Assembly (NCBI GenBank): GCA_903922465.1
Contig: CAIXTV010000092.1
Span: forward strand, 1 to 40,045
Reading direction: 5' to 3'
Length of the DNA: 40,045 bases
From: an uncultured bacterium
GTDB lineage: Bacteria; Bacteroidota; Bacteroidia; Bacteroidales; CAIXTV01
Part shown: positions 7,909-17,163 of the stretch, one piece after another
Layout of the letters: each line of letters starts with the position of its first letter
Position numbering within the stretch: the first letter of the stretch is position 1
Made by a program: the position numbers and the translations under genes
Notes under the pieces: model-generated
What the model was told of the DNA's origin: nothing
What the model saw: the letters and a program-made list of their open reading frames with translations, nothing else
Databases searched by the model: none

Positions 7909-8443
7909 GCAGTATGCAGATAATTTGCAAATTATATCAAATAGTATTTCCCCCGTCCCCAACTATGCAAAGCTTACAATTCCAACTTCCTCCTAAATCC
8001 TATCCTCTTATTCCTGCACGGCGATAGACCCCTCTTGCGCTATTTAGATTAAAAAAACATCAATAATATCATAATTAAGCAGCCTTTCCTAAATCAGTAT
8101 CATCTGCATTCTATTTTCCTCCGCCCTACTAATGACAACATTTTGTAAGTGCCAGATAATTAGAAATATGAAACTAATCTCGTTAAACTACAAACACGCT
8201 CTCTGCGCCTCTTTGCGAAAAACTTTGTGGCCCTTTGCGTTTAATAATTTTAACGCAGAAAACCGCAGAATTTCAACTATTGTCATAAAACCTAGTGTTC
8301 AGAACGAATAGTGACTCACAAAGACATACCAAATGGGCAGTTTCCCTTTTGGGTCTTAGAATTTGAAATTTGGGATTCTGGATTTGGAGCTTTTCTGCAA
8401 TTAGCAAATTTCGTCTCATGAAATTTCAGCAGAAACGCGAACC
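7909..8443. other. Gene-free gap after array 1 with dispersed-repeat-like sequence
   Basis: No credible gene. At about 8198-8250 there is CTCTCTGCGCCTCTTTGCG and CTTTGTGGCCCTTTGCG, resembling extragenic CTTTGCG/CTTTGTG repeats common in this phylum (recollection, not searched). At 8329-8351 CCAAATGGG...CCCTTTTGG can form a weak hairpin that may terminate the CPBP transcript. Confidence 0.5.
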
Positions 8444-9376
8444 TTAACCTAAGTCTAATAGTTCCTTTGACTTCCCCTGACGATAAATTAAATAGAAAAA
8501 AACAGATGCCAATAAGCTGGAAATAATTACAATAACCCACTCGCCAAAGGAACTTCCCAAATCACCACTTTCCTGAGGAATACTTTGGATAGTGCCTAAA
8601 TATGCAAGTGTAACCGCAAAAGCATTATTCGCAAAATGGGCCAGCATCGATAAATATAGCGACCCCGACCAAAGAAAAAGATAACCCAGCACCAATCCCA
8701 ACACCAATCGGGGCAGAAACCCAAAGAATTGCATGTGTATGGCGCTAAAGAGTATGGCTGATATCCAAATTGCTATATGTTTATTCCTCATATTCTTTAC
8801 CAACATAGTTTGTATCACTCCCCGAAACAACATTTCTTCACCTATTGCAGGAATGAGGGCAATCACAAACATATTGACCATCAATCCCCCAAAAGTATTC
8901 ACCTCTAAAAACGATTGAGTCAGCACGGCTGCACTGTCTTCCGAACGCCTCATCCAATCTTCAATCCCACTCATAAACGATGGGAATTGCATATAGCTGT
9001 TCAGGGTGAGAAGAAAATTGATAAAAGGAACAATACAAATAATCAGCAATATTGAAAATAAAGCCGAATTAAAACGTATAGGAATATTCAGCTTTAAAGA
9101 CTTATGAATATTGCCTTCAGTAAACAAAGCAAACAAGATTACAGGAAGTATAAAAGTTCCTATCTGACTGAAAGCCTGCAGAAACTTCATTAAACCCACG
9201 TTTGATAAAGCAGAAATGTTTTCAGTATGATTGAGCATGCCACTCACTTCATTATGCCAGAATAATGCCGCAATGGCAAGGCCCAGAAAACTTAGCAAAA
9301 TCATACACCCAATAATGAGCAGGCCCAAAGCCATGAGTTTTTTGTATAAAGGATAATGTTGGAGAAAAGCGTACAT
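8444..9376 (-). CDS. CPBP-family intramembrane glutamic endopeptidase
   Basis: A 310-residue polytopic membrane protein with about eight hydrophobic segments. The CPBP/CAAX-protease (ABI) motifs are all present: motif 1 is GEEMLFRG (E180, E181, R185), motif 2 is the FSAIHMQFFGF segment with H214, and motif 3 is MLAHFANN with H247 and N250/N251. Relatives process CAAX prenyl proteins, activate sigma-factor regulators or give bacteriocin self-immunity; the substrate here is unknown. It is a single gene with a -7-like element at 9396-9403 and an unusually short leader. The array-1 gap lies downstream. Confidence 0.9.
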   Translation of the reverse strand: MYAFLQHYPLYKKLMALGLLIIGCMILLSFLGLAIAALFWHNEVSGMLNHTENISALSNVGLMKFLQAFSQIGTFILPVILFALFTEGNIHKSLKLNIPIRFNSALFSILLIICIVPFINFLLTLNSYMQFPSFMSGIEDWMRRSEDSAAVLTQSFLEVNTFGGLMVNMFVIALIPAIGEEMLFRGVIQTMLVKNMRNKHIAIWISAILFSAIHMQFFGFLPRLVLGLVLGYLFLWSGSLYLSMLAHFANNAFAVTLAYLGTIQSIPQESGDLGSSFGEWVIVIISSLLASVFFYLIYRQGKSKELLDLG

Positions 9377-9395
9377 ATGGAGTAGAATATTTTTT

Positions 9396-9403
9396 CAAAA
9401 GTA
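9396..9403 (-). promoter_or_regulatory. Candidate -7 promoter element for the CPBP gene
   Basis: The minus strand reads TACTTTTG, matching TAnnTTTG, about 20 bases upstream of the ATG. No clear -33 element. Confidence 0.45.
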
Positions 9404-9496
9404 ATATAAAATTATGTTTTGAAACGAAACTTAATTTCTTCTAGCCACTAATTAGGGTTTATTTCCCTAATTTATTAAAGTATAGTTTGTTTTCTC

Positions 9497-9504
9497 TATT
9501 TTTG
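9497..9504 (+). promoter_or_regulatory. Candidate -7 promoter element for the NHL-repeat gene
   Basis: TATTTTTG followed by CCC matches TAnnTTTG(C). Transcription would start near 9511, some 11 bases before the ATG at 9522. Confidence 0.5.
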
Positions 9505-9521
9505 CCCGAAATATATTAACC

Positions 9522-12500
9522 ATGAGAACAAAATTACTCATTCTTGCTTTTAGTTTTATAAGCGTAATTATTAATGCCCAAGTGGGGTATATAAGCACCA
9601 TTGCCGGAACCGGAGTTGCGGGTCATTCAGGAGACGGAGGTCCGGCAACCGCTGCCAAATTGGGCATTACATTCGGCATCGTTTTTGATGCTGCTGGCAA
9701 TATTATTTTTGCCGACAATGGCAACAATGCCATACGCAAAATCACCACTTCAACCGGAATTATTTCCAAAATTGCAGGTACCTATTATACCTATAATGGC
9801 ACAAATTGGTATTTTGGAGGGGATGGCGGATTAGCCACTTCGGCTTACATGGCTTACCCTTTTGGTGTGGCTTTAGACACAACAGGAAATATTTATATAG
9901 CCGACAATCTTAACAATGTCATTCGTAAAGTCACGGTTTCGACCGGAATTATCACCACTGTTGCAGGTGATGGAAGTATTTTTCAAATGCCCTGGCCTTT
10001 TTGCGGGGATGGAGGTCAGGCAACGGATGCTCAGCTAAATGACCCCTGGGGTGTGGCAGTTGATAAGACCGGAAACATTTATATTGCCGACCGTGGCAAC
10101 AACGTAATTCGTAAAGTAACTGCCACCACTGGCATAATAACAACTATTGCAGGCAACGGAACTGCCGGCTATACCGGAAATAACGGATTGGCAACCTCAG
10201 CAAGTCTTAACGGCCCCGATGGGATTACCTTGGACTCGGCAGGGAATATGTATATTTCTGATCAATATAATAATGTGATCCGTAAAGTAACAAAATCCAC
10301 AGGCATCATCACCACCATTGCAGGAAACGGAACTGCTGGCTTTAGCGGAGATAATGGACCCGCAACTTCAGCAAAGTTAAATGACCCATCATTGGGAATA
10401 GCTTTCGATGCTGATGGTAATTTTTATATTGCCGATGATGGAAACAGCCGCATTCGTAAAGTAACAGTTGCCACTGGCATCATCACCACAGTTGCCGGAA
10501 ATGGAACCTTTGGTTATAGCGGCGATAATGGTCTGGCAACTTCGGCTGCATTGAATGGCCCGGAAGGCGTTGGAGTGGATGCTTTAGGAAATATTTATAT
10601 CACCGACGAAAACAATGTTATCCGCAAGGTGAACGGACCCGGAGGCAGTGTTCCTGCCACTCCCGGAGCTATCATTGGCAATGCAACAGTTTGTTATGGC
10701 AGTAGCCTAACCTATAGTGTGGCATCCGTAAGCGGTGCAACATCCTATACATGGACACTGCCCTCAGGCTGGATAGGTGCAAGCACAACCAATAGTATTA
10801 CAACCACCGCAGTTTCGAGCGGAACGATTTCGGTTACGGCAAACAATTCTTTTGGCGCATCGGCGCCCCGCACTTTAAGTGTAACTGTCAATACAGTAAA
10901 TAGTGCCGTTACTCAAGTGGGGACAACGCTAACAGCTTCTGCCGTTGGGGCAGGATATCAATGGTTGAATTGCAATGGCTACAGCATTATAGCAGGGCAA
11001 AGTACTCAGAGCTACACAGCAAATGTTTCGGGAAGCTATGCCGTGATTGTCACTCAAAACGGTTGCGCCGATACTTCTGAATGTTATCCTATTTATATCG
11101 GCGGACCACCCCCAATACCTGCACAAATCATAGGCAACACCACCTTATGTTATGGAACGCCGAATACTTATAATGTTGATACCGTTAGTGGAGCAACAAG
11201 CTATACCTGGACTTTGCCTTCGGGATGGAGCGGTACAAGCACCTCCAATAGTATTAATGCAGTAGCCACAACAAGCGGAACCATTTCGGTTACAGCTAAC
11301 AATAGCTTTGGTTCATCTGTGGCTCAAACTATATATGTTACGGTGAATGTGGTAGATGCCACAGTCACTCAAAACGGTTCTACGCTTGTGGCGAATGCTT
11401 CCGGTGCTACCTATCAATGGACTTATTGCAATGGATTCGTGCCCCTTGCCGGGCAAACTTATCAAAGCTTCACCGCCGTAAATCCGGGAAGTTATGCTGT
11501 TATTGTTAGCAAGAACGGATGTTCAGATACTTCATCCTGTTTCATTACCAATGCCGGATGCGGCATTACCATCACAGGCGCTGATCTTCCTCATGATGGT
11601 CTGGCAGTGATGCTGTCAGTAGATACAACCACCAATGTATCCTTGGGTTCAGCAGCAACAGCGCAGGTTTGGAACTATTCAAACTTAATAACACATTATC
11701 CAAAATTTGCCGATTATCATTTCACCTCAAGCACACCTTATGCTTCCACTTTCCCCAATTCGAACATCGAAACCTATGGTCCGGGAAACCTATATGGAAG
11801 TTTGTTTGGAGGTGCACCTGTGGGTCAGGGCAATGGTTATTGCTTCTGGAAAAGCGATACCACAGGCTTTTGGGTCATGGGATTCAGACCCGAATCGGGT
11901 TCGTTTGCTGGAACAAACGTGCAAAACACCCCTCCCGAACTCGTTATTGGGGCACCTGCCACCTATGGGAGCATGTTTACGGCCTTCGGACGCTGGGAAT
12001 TGCCCTTGAATCAGGTTGCAACCAATGTTGATACCTTTTATGTGCGCACCATCAAAAAACAAATCATAGCCGATGCGTGTGGCTCACTAACCACGCCTTA
12101 TGGAAGCTATCCAAATGTGTTGCGCGAGCATGAATTTATCACAGAAATCGACAGTGTTTTCGGACGATTTATGGGAACAACCTATTATGCCACCGAATAT
12201 CTTAGAGATTCGGCAAACACCTATACCTATTTGGCCCCCGGCATCGGTTATCCGGTTTGCACGGTTCATACCGACAAAAACAATGTGGTTAAGGATGTTG
12301 AGTATTTCAATGGTATTATTACTGGCGTTGAGAATAAGCCTGCCACACATTCAAATCTTAGCTTATATCCCAATCCATCTTCAGGAGATATTACTATAGA
12401 TATTCCATTAAGTGATAAAGCTTTTGATAATAAAATTTCAATATATAATAGCTTAGGGAGTGTAATTTGGAAGAAATGCACTAAGGATAGCAGTCTGCGT

Positions 12501-12590
12501 ATTGATTTAGGTAGGTATCCAAAAGGATTGTACCTTATTAAAGTGGAATCAGGAAATACTATTTATTCTGAGAAATTGCTTGTTGAGTGA
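9522..12590 (+). CDS. T9SS-secreted NHL-repeat protein with PKD/Ig-like domains and type A sorting tail
   Basis: A 1022-residue exported protein. Residues 1-20 form a signal peptide (MRTKLLILAFSFISVIINAQ). Six NHL-type repeats of about 55 residues follow (to about 385), each with G..G..G(D/N)GG(P/L)AT.A.L..P.G...D..GN.YI.D..NN.IRKV...TGIITT(I/V)AG, which should build a beta-propeller. Then come two copies of a PKD-like domain (TVCYGSSLTYSV..., TLCYGTPNTYNV..., both with SYTWTLPSGW), each followed by an Ig-like YQW...C...Y module. A unique region of about 230 residues (from CGITITGADLP) precedes the C-terminal Por sorting domain (LSLYPNPSSGDITIDIP, LGRYPKGLYLIKVESG, SEKLLVE). The protein is probably surface-attached or released by T9SS. 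The binding target is unknown. Confidence 0.93.
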   Translation: MRTKLLILAFSFISVIINAQVGYISTIAGTGVAGHSGDGGPATAAKLGITFGIVFDAAGNIIFADNGNNAIRKITTSTGIISKIAGTYYTYNGTNWYFGGDGGLATSAYMAYPFGVALDTTGNIYIADNLNNVIRKVTVSTGIITTVAGDGSIFQMPWPFCGDGGQATDAQLNDPWGVAVDKTGNIYIADRGNNVIRKVTATTGIITTIAGNGTAGYTGNNGLATSASLNGPDGITLDSAGNMYISDQYNNVIRKVTKSTGIITTIAGNGTAGFSGDNGPATSAKLNDPSLGIAFDADGNFYIADDGNSRIRKVTVATGIITTVAGNGTFGYSGDNGLATSAALNGPEGVGVDALGNIYITDENNVIRKVNGPGGSVPATPGAIIGNATVCYGSSLTYSVASVSGATSYTWTLPSGWIGASTTNSITTTAVSSGTISVTANNSFGASAPRTLSVTVNTVNSAVTQVGTTLTASAVGAGYQWLNCNGYSIIAGQSTQSYTANVSGSYAVIVTQNGCADTSECYPIYIGGPPPIPAQIIGNTTLCYGTPNTYNVDTVSGATSYTWTLPSGWSGTSTSNSINAVATTSGTISVTANNSFGSSVAQTIYVTVNVVDATVTQNGSTLVANASGATYQWTYCNGFVPLAGQTYQSFTAVNPGSYAVIVSKNGCSDTSSCFITNAGCGITITGADLPHDGLAVMLSVDTTTNVSLGSAATAQVWNYSNLITHYPKFADYHFTSSTPYASTFPNSNIETYGPGNLYGSLFGGAPVGQGNGYCFWKSDTTGFWVMGFRPESGSFAGTNVQNTPPELVIGAPATYGSMFTAFGRWELPLNQVATNVDTFYVRTIKKQIIADACGSLTTPYGSYPNVLREHEFITEIDSVFGRFMGTTYYATEYLRDSANTYTYLAPGIGYPVCTVHTDKNNVVKDVEYFNGIITGVENKPATHSNLSLYPNPSSGDITIDIPLSDKAFDNKISIYNSLGSVIWKKCTKDSSLRIDLGRYPKGLYLIKVESGNTIYSEKLLVE

Positions 12591-12645
12591 GAGGTGAAAA
12601 TATAGTGATTTGGCGATTTGAAAAAGCTATAACGCAAAGGAATTA

Positions 12646-12690
12646 GGCTGTTAGACTGAAGGCTGTTAGGCTGAAGACTATTAGACTGAA
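12646..12690 (+). repeat. Three 15-bp tandem repeats
   Basis: GGCTGTTAGACTGAA, GGCTGTTAGGCTGAA and GACTATTAGACTGAA stand head to tail just upstream of the terminator. They are unrelated to the 21-bp arrays in sequence and period. Confidence 0.8.
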
Positions 12691-12696
12691 GGAAAA

Positions 12697-12727
12697 GAAA
12701 AAAGGCTTGCCACCGGCAAGCCTTTTT
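12697..12727. terminator. Strong intrinsic terminator after the NHL-repeat gene
   Basis: AAAGGCTTGCC (12701-12711), loop ACC, GGCAAGCCTTT (12715-12725), then more T. It is a perfect 11-bp stem with a U tract on the plus strand and an A run on the other side, so it may work in both directions. Confidence 0.9.
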
Positions 12728-12745
12728 CGTTTATGATCTGATGTT

Positions 12746-12777
12746 AGAACAAGGATTTTTGATTAAAGAAGATTAGG
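12746..12777 (+). repeat. Dispersed AT-rich repeat, copy C
   Basis: AGAACAAGGATTTT (12746-12759) then TGATTAAAGAAGATTAGG. It shares the exact 14-mer with copies A and B around the four-helix-bundle gene. The following ~220 bp contain AACCACAAGAAACACAAGGG, another extragenic-repeat-like stretch, and no gene. Confidence 0.6.
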
Positions 12778-12999
12778 TGGTTGGAGTATTAGCTTCAAGG
12801 CTCTCTGTGTTTTAATTTTAAACCACAAGAAACACAAGGGAAATCACAAAGTTCACAATGTCTTAGTTCTGTTATTTAAATAATTATTCCACAGACTCAC
12901 CTTTACTTTCCATTTCTGCAACACTTTACTCCTTTTACAATATAAAACATGTTTTTCAAGGATTAAGCTGAGGTTTTCTCATCAATTTCATATCAAAAA

Positions 13000-13083
13000 C
13001 ATATATTTCTGAGCTTTACCGATGGCTTGAAGAGCTCAACTGATGGCTTGAAGAGCTCTTCTAATGACCTGAAAAGCTATACA
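13000..13083. repeat. 21-bp tandem array 3 (short, four units)
   Basis: Units 13021-13041 and 13042-13062 share GATGGCTTGAAGAGCT; 13063-13083 is diverged (AATGACCTGAAAAGCT). The preceding 21 bases keep GAGCT at the same position. Unit 2 holds the perfect 12-bp palindrome GAAGAGCTCTTC (13050-13061). No credible gene in the rest of 12778-13536; the 64-codon ORF at 13380-13574 runs into a terminator and is rejected. Confidence 0.8.
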
Positions 13084-13536
13084 AGAAACTTGTTTCTCGA
13101 TTCAAATCATTATCAAACATTAATTAATTACAAGAATAGATGCTTTAACATCCGTTGGCGTTTTACCAAAGCCAGACCTTAGAATGCGAATAATAGGATG
13201 CTATTAACCTAGCTACTTATTATTCCTCTTAAAAGCTATCCTATTTTATAATAGACTTTGAACTTAAAAATCAATTAAAAATATCATTAATATATGTTGA
13301 AACTACTTTTAATAAAAGAGGAAACAGAAACCACTTTGAAAACCCCAAAACACAAAAGAAATTACTCCAATTTATTTTAATGCTTGCAATCAAAATAAGA
13401 GGTAATTTTATTGTCCCAAATAAGCTGATAATGAAGACACAAATTAATTGGATAATTACAAATTATCCTCTACTCAAAGCAGTATTGCAATTTCGGCTTA
13501 GCTCTGTCACTTATTTGTATATGTTGCATAGAAATG

Positions 13537-13572
13537 AAAAAACCAAACAGGTTTCGAAAAACTGTTTGGTTT
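13537..13572 (-). terminator. Intrinsic terminator for the ribE unit
   Basis: AAACCAAACAG (13540-13550) and CTGTTTGGTTT (13562-13572) form a perfect 11-bp stem. Read on the minus strand it is followed by a run of six T, as expected for a factor-independent terminator of riboflavin synthase. Confidence 0.85.
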
Positions 13573-13632
13573 AGTTTGAAATGCATTTCATGGAATTTTA
13601 ATCAAAAGAAATTCATTTTATTGCTTTCTATA

Positions 13633-13669
13633 TTGACACAGGGATTATTTAGTGTAATTCCTGTGTCAA
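13633..13669. repeat. Inverted repeat at the 3' end of ribE
   Basis: TTGACACAGG (13633-13642) and CCTGTGTCAA (13660-13669) are perfect arms, extendable to a 15-bp stem with one G-U pair and a 7-base loop. It begins 5 bases past the ribE stop and has no U tract. It may protect the mRNA end or help terminate. Confidence 0.65.
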
Positions 13670-13674
13670 ACGTA

Positions 13675-14283
13675 TTATTTTGATTGCTCCATATAGAGTT
13701 TTAGTAAGCGGGCAACGTATTTGCCAAAAATGTCAAATTCTATATTGATAACTGAACCCGATTTGAAATTGTGGAAATTGGTATGTTCGTAGGTGTAAGG
13801 AATAATAGCAACAGAAAAGAAGCCTTCTCCTGAATCGACAACCGTCAAACTTACCCCATTAACAGAAATTGAGCCTTTTTCAACCGTAATATTGGCACGG
13901 CTCACATCATATTTAAACCAAAACTTCCAACTGCCATCAAACTCTTCAACTTTATAGCATTCGGCAGTCTGATCAACATGTCCCTGAACGATATGTCCAT
14001 CGAAACGGCCATCCATGTGCATGCTGCGTTCTAAATTTACTTCATAACCAAGTTGCCAATTTCCCAGATTGGTCTTGTCAAGGGTTTCTTGTATGGCTGT
14101 AACTACATAGGTTTCTTTTTCATAATCTATTTTTACCACCGTAAGGCATACCCCGTCGTGCGACATGCTTTGGTCTATTTTTAATTCTTTAGTGATGGGA
14201 GTTTGAATGCTAATATTGATATTGCTTCCTTCTCTTTCGATGTTAACCACTTTACCTGTGGATTCTACAATTCCTGTAAACAT
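13675..14283 (-). CDS. ribE: Riboflavin synthase alpha subunit
   Basis: A 202-residue enzyme that dismutates two 6,7-dimethyl-8-ribityllumazine molecules into riboflavin. The diagnostic N-terminus MFTGIVESTGKV is present. The two lumazine-binding barrel repeats are seen: repeat 1 has DGVCLTVVKI and repeat 2 has KGSISVNGVSLTVVD, with the HIVQGHVDQTAE stretch at the second repeat start. The length is normal (about 200). It lies 27 bp after the large T9SS type B gene on the same strand and may share its transcript; an FMN riboswitch was not seen. Confidence 0.95.
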   Translation of the reverse strand: MFTGIVESTGKVVNIEREGSNINISIQTPITKELKIDQSMSHDGVCLTVVKIDYEKETYVVTAIQETLDKTNLGNWQLGYEVNLERSMHMDGRFDGHIVQGHVDQTAECYKVEEFDGSWKFWFKYDVSRANITVEKGSISVNGVSLTVVDSGEGFFSVAIIPYTYEHTNFHNFKSGSVINIEFDIFGKYVARLLKLYMEQSK

Positions 14284-14310
14284 ATTCTATTTTATTTATT
14301 GAGTTAATAA

Positions 14311-16890
14311 TTATCGGTATAAACTAACCGAGCCCGAAAGGGTTCGTTTCTTAATTCCTTTGATTTTATATTCAAACACATCACAAACATAAAAATATAC
14401 CCCTTCAGCGCAATCGGCATGATTGGTCATGTCTTTGCCATCCCAGTTTATGTCGGGATTAGAAGTTTGGTACAACATCTTTCCCCAACGATTAAATATT
14501 TTCATGTCAATCTTTTCAACCAGATAGTAAGGGACTTTTGGCATAAACAAATCGTTATGTCCATCACCGTTGGGAGTAAAGATGTTGGGTAACTCATATC
14601 CGCTGCAACTGTCGTTAGTCACACACATAAAGTTACTGAAAGTGCTTTCGTTTCCGGTTGAGTCAATTGAAGTGACAGCATAACAACCCAATACATTGAT
14701 GATGTTGGTGTGGATGAAGGAAGTGTCGTGGGCATTATTGATATGAGCAATAATGTTCATGCTGGAGTTCTCGTCCAGCATATAGTAAATGTTGTAACTC
14801 ACCACATCATTTGCACAAATGGGGTCGGGTGGGGTCCAATTCAGATAGTTGTTGATACAGTCGGTAGTGAGTGACAAAACCGGTGGGCAGGGAGGAATAT
14901 TGTCGATAGGAATTCCGCAGGCAATTTCCGAGAAATTGAGGATAGGATTAATCAAATCTGCCGAGGAGTAATGCCCAATAGTTTTAATCAGATAGCAATA
15001 GGAGACCCCATTGGTGAGGCCTGTGTCGACATACTGATGCTGCGAAACTGAGGTAAGTGAATCGAATAGGAGGGTCAAAGGGTTTTTCTTATAAACAACA
15101 AAGGTGTCGTTGGTCCAAGGCACGTTTTCGGCCCACTGAAGCATGAGCTTTTTATCGGAAGGAGTGAGATTCAGATAGACAGATGAGGCAATATGGGTGC
15201 TACCCACGAAGAAGCGATTTCCGGGAGTTACATTATAGAAATCGATTCGATAAGTGTATGGGAAACTTAGAGTGTTGAGTGAAGTATCTTGGTAAATGGT
15301 GTCATTAATGCCGTCTAAAGAATCAATTAGAGCAGGAGCGCTGAGGGTGTTGCCCTGTGAGCGCCAGATTAAGTACTTATAAGGGCCTGGGATAAGAAGG
15401 GTGTCGAATTCAGTGGGCTTAGACCAAGCAATATAGATGCCCCCATTAGTAGCATTGGTCGAGGTGACACTCACATTGGTTATGACAGGCACATCTTTTT
15501 TTAGCTTTGCACATGCCTCATTCGAAGCATAGCTTTCATCATTGTCGGGGTAATAGGCAATGACCATATAGCAATAGTCGTTGCCATGAATCAGGCCGTT
15601 TCCGTTGTCGTTATCATAAAAGGAAGTGTCAATCAGCGAATTGGTTTGACCAATATAGACATAGCCGGTATAGGCCGGCACGCCCGTTTCGCAATACGAA
15701 TGAACATAGCCCGTAAATCCCAGATGACGATATATTCTATAACCAACAGCATTGCTGCATCCCGACTGAAACCAGTTGAGGAAGATGCCATTGCCTGCGG
15801 CATTTGCGGTGAGATTTTCGGGGGCGGGGCCATTAACTTTTATTTGAACCGTCTTATAGGTAACAAGAGATATGGGCGAACCATTATCCTTAGCCTTGAA
15901 ATACATTAAGTATTTACTTTTCTTGACATGAGAACAATTCGTATGCCATGTAAAGGTAGAAGTTGCGCTTCCGGTTCCTATGATGGGTTGAGGGAAAGTA
16001 GCAGGGCTATTGGAAAGACTAAGAGGACCGCCATTTGCGGTAAGGGTTACTTGGTCCATGTCTATGTCGGTGGCGGTTACAGGGAATTGTAGGGTCGAAT
16101 CGGCATCGATGCAGGTATCCTGTATGCAGCTTATGACAGGAGGATTATTGTTGCAGGCAGTGATGGTTATTTGCATATCGCGGGTAACCGAACCAATTTT
16201 AGTCCCAAAACGCCATTCTTCAATCAAAAAGGCGACATTATATTCTCCTTGTTGCATTGGGCTATCCCAAAGCAAATCGCCGGTAACAGAATCTATTTTA
16301 AAAACCGTACTCGCCTCAGGATAACTAAAGCCAGGAATATCTTGCCCGTTAAAGCCTTTGCAATTGACCAAACGAAACGAAAGGCTGTCGCCATCGGGAT
16401 CAACTGCTCCGGGGTTGTGAATGAAGGGAGTAAACACGCAACCATTGTCGATTGGAGGAAAGGTGAGGATGGGAGAGCTGTTATGCCCTAGGAATGGACT
16501 GATATTAATGACGGTTTCGACATACATAGGAATGTTCACCGAATTAGGAATGTTAATCACTCCATAGTTACGGTTTAAATCGATCATAGAAACCACATAG
16601 GTTGAGGGTGCTGAGTAGGTATGGTTGCCTGTATATTCGTTTTTTGTAATGTTGTTTGGCAAATTTAATTTAAGAGAGCGGGGTAAAATGCTCGAAGTGC
16701 CGTCTCCCCATTTAATCTCTAACTCAGGGCGGTCGGCCGGGCTGGGGGTGTAAGTATAAGTGAGTATGGTGAATTCATAGGTCAAGCCTGAAATCCAACG
16801 ATAGGTGATTTCGGCTGCTCTTTGATGGGTAGCAAAGGAGTGCAGGCTAAGTAATATAATTGCACAAAATAAAATGGCGGCTTTTTTCAT
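14311..16890 (-). CDS. T9SS type B (CHU_C) surface protein with FnIII-like repeats
   Basis: An 859-residue exported protein. A signal peptide (MKKAAILFCAIILLSLHSFA) precedes a beta-rich N-terminal region of PKD/cadherin style (about 22-330), in which NHPAVDPDGDSLSFR-like text appears as NPGAVDPDGDSLSF and ATDIDMDQVTLTA. Several fibronectin-III-like modules follow (about 350-760: APENLTANAAGNGIFLNW, PVITNVSVTSTNATNGG, CPPVLSLTTDCINNYLNW). The C-terminal 90 residues are a gliding-motility-type CHU_C sorting domain: LPNIFTPNGDGHNDLFMP, KIFNRWGKMLYQ, WDGKD, EGVYFYVCDV. It is likely a T9SS-exported cell-surface adhesin or matrix component. The candidate -7 element at 16908-16915 fits. Confidence 0.92.
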   Translation of the reverse strand: MKKAAILFCAIILLSLHSFATHQRAAEITYRWISGLTYEFTILTYTYTPSPADRPELEIKWGDGTSSILPRSLKLNLPNNITKNEYTGNHTYSAPSTYVVSMIDLNRNYGVINIPNSVNIPMYVETVINISPFLGHNSSPILTFPPIDNGCVFTPFIHNPGAVDPDGDSLSFRLVNCKGFNGQDIPGFSYPEASTVFKIDSVTGDLLWDSPMQQGEYNVAFLIEEWRFGTKIGSVTRDMQITITACNNNPPVISCIQDTCIDADSTLQFPVTATDIDMDQVTLTANGGPLSLSNSPATFPQPIIGTGSATSTFTWHTNCSHVKKSKYLMYFKAKDNGSPISLVTYKTVQIKVNGPAPENLTANAAGNGIFLNWFQSGCSNAVGYRIYRHLGFTGYVHSYCETGVPAYTGYVYIGQTNSLIDTSFYDNDNGNGLIHGNDYCYMVIAYYPDNDESYASNEACAKLKKDVPVITNVSVTSTNATNGGIYIAWSKPTEFDTLLIPGPYKYLIWRSQGNTLSAPALIDSLDGINDTIYQDTSLNTLSFPYTYRIDFYNVTPGNRFFVGSTHIASSVYLNLTPSDKKLMLQWAENVPWTNDTFVVYKKNPLTLLFDSLTSVSQHQYVDTGLTNGVSYCYLIKTIGHYSSADLINPILNFSEIACGIPIDNIPPCPPVLSLTTDCINNYLNWTPPDPICANDVVSYNIYYMLDENSSMNIIAHINNAHDTSFIHTNIINVLGCYAVTSIDSTGNESTFSNFMCVTNDSCSGYELPNIFTPNGDGHNDLFMPKVPYYLVEKIDMKIFNRWGKMLYQTSNPDINWDGKDMTNHADCAEGVYFYVCDVFEYKIKGIKKRTLSGSVSLYR

Positions 16891-16907
16891 TCCCTTTAAA
16901 TCAGATA

Positions 16908-16915
16908 CAAATTTA
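16908..16915 (-). promoter_or_regulatory. Candidate -7 promoter element for the type B surface gene
   Basis: The minus strand reads TAAATTTG, matching TAnnTTTG, 18 bases upstream of the ATG at 16890. The gap from 16916 to 17138 holds no gene. Confidence 0.5.
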
Positions 16916-17138
16916 CAACATTATTCGAATCTAAGAGATATAACGTCGTCAAATAAAAATTGTTTGAAATATTTCGAAACTATTTTTGGGGCTTATAAGC
17001 CCATGAAAACATTTCCAATAGGCATATAATCAAACAATTGCTTAGGTTGTTGTTTTCGCTGAGGAGTTTAAAAGGATTTTTATCCTATTCATCAAAAGAA
17101 AATAATAATAGAAATGCGTATGTATGTAAAAAGAGTTG

Positions 17139-17146
17139 TAATTTTG
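17139..17146 (+). promoter_or_regulatory. Candidate -7 promoter element for the nitroreductase-mtnA operon
   Basis: TAATTTTG matches TAnnTTTG and lies 17 bases before the ATG at 17164. If it is used, the in-frame TTG start at 17038 cannot be, which supports the shorter protein. Confidence 0.5.
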
Positions 17147-17163
17147 TTTTAAATAAAACTTTC

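Noticed and set aside
7412-8027. Long ORFs on both strands with seven-residue repeats (MPILWCK... and MGILHHS...)
   Set aside because: They coincide with the 21-bp array, run on both strands at once, and their heptad pattern follows from a 21-base period lacking stops. No ribosome or promoter signal supports either.
8190-8280. Possible mobile element or RNA gene at the CTTTGCG-rich stretch
   Set aside because: It looks like a dispersed extragenic repeat remnant; no terminal repeats, no transposase and no recognisable RNA fold.
13380-13574. 64-codon plus-strand ORF
   Set aside because: It runs through the ribE terminator hairpin, has no promoter match and shows no family resemblance.
17038-17163. 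Longer TTG start for the ferredoxin-nitroreductase
   Set aside because: The added 42 residues are not family-like and the -7 element at 17139-17146 lies inside this stretch; the ATG at 17164 directly precedes the conserved ferredoxin domain.
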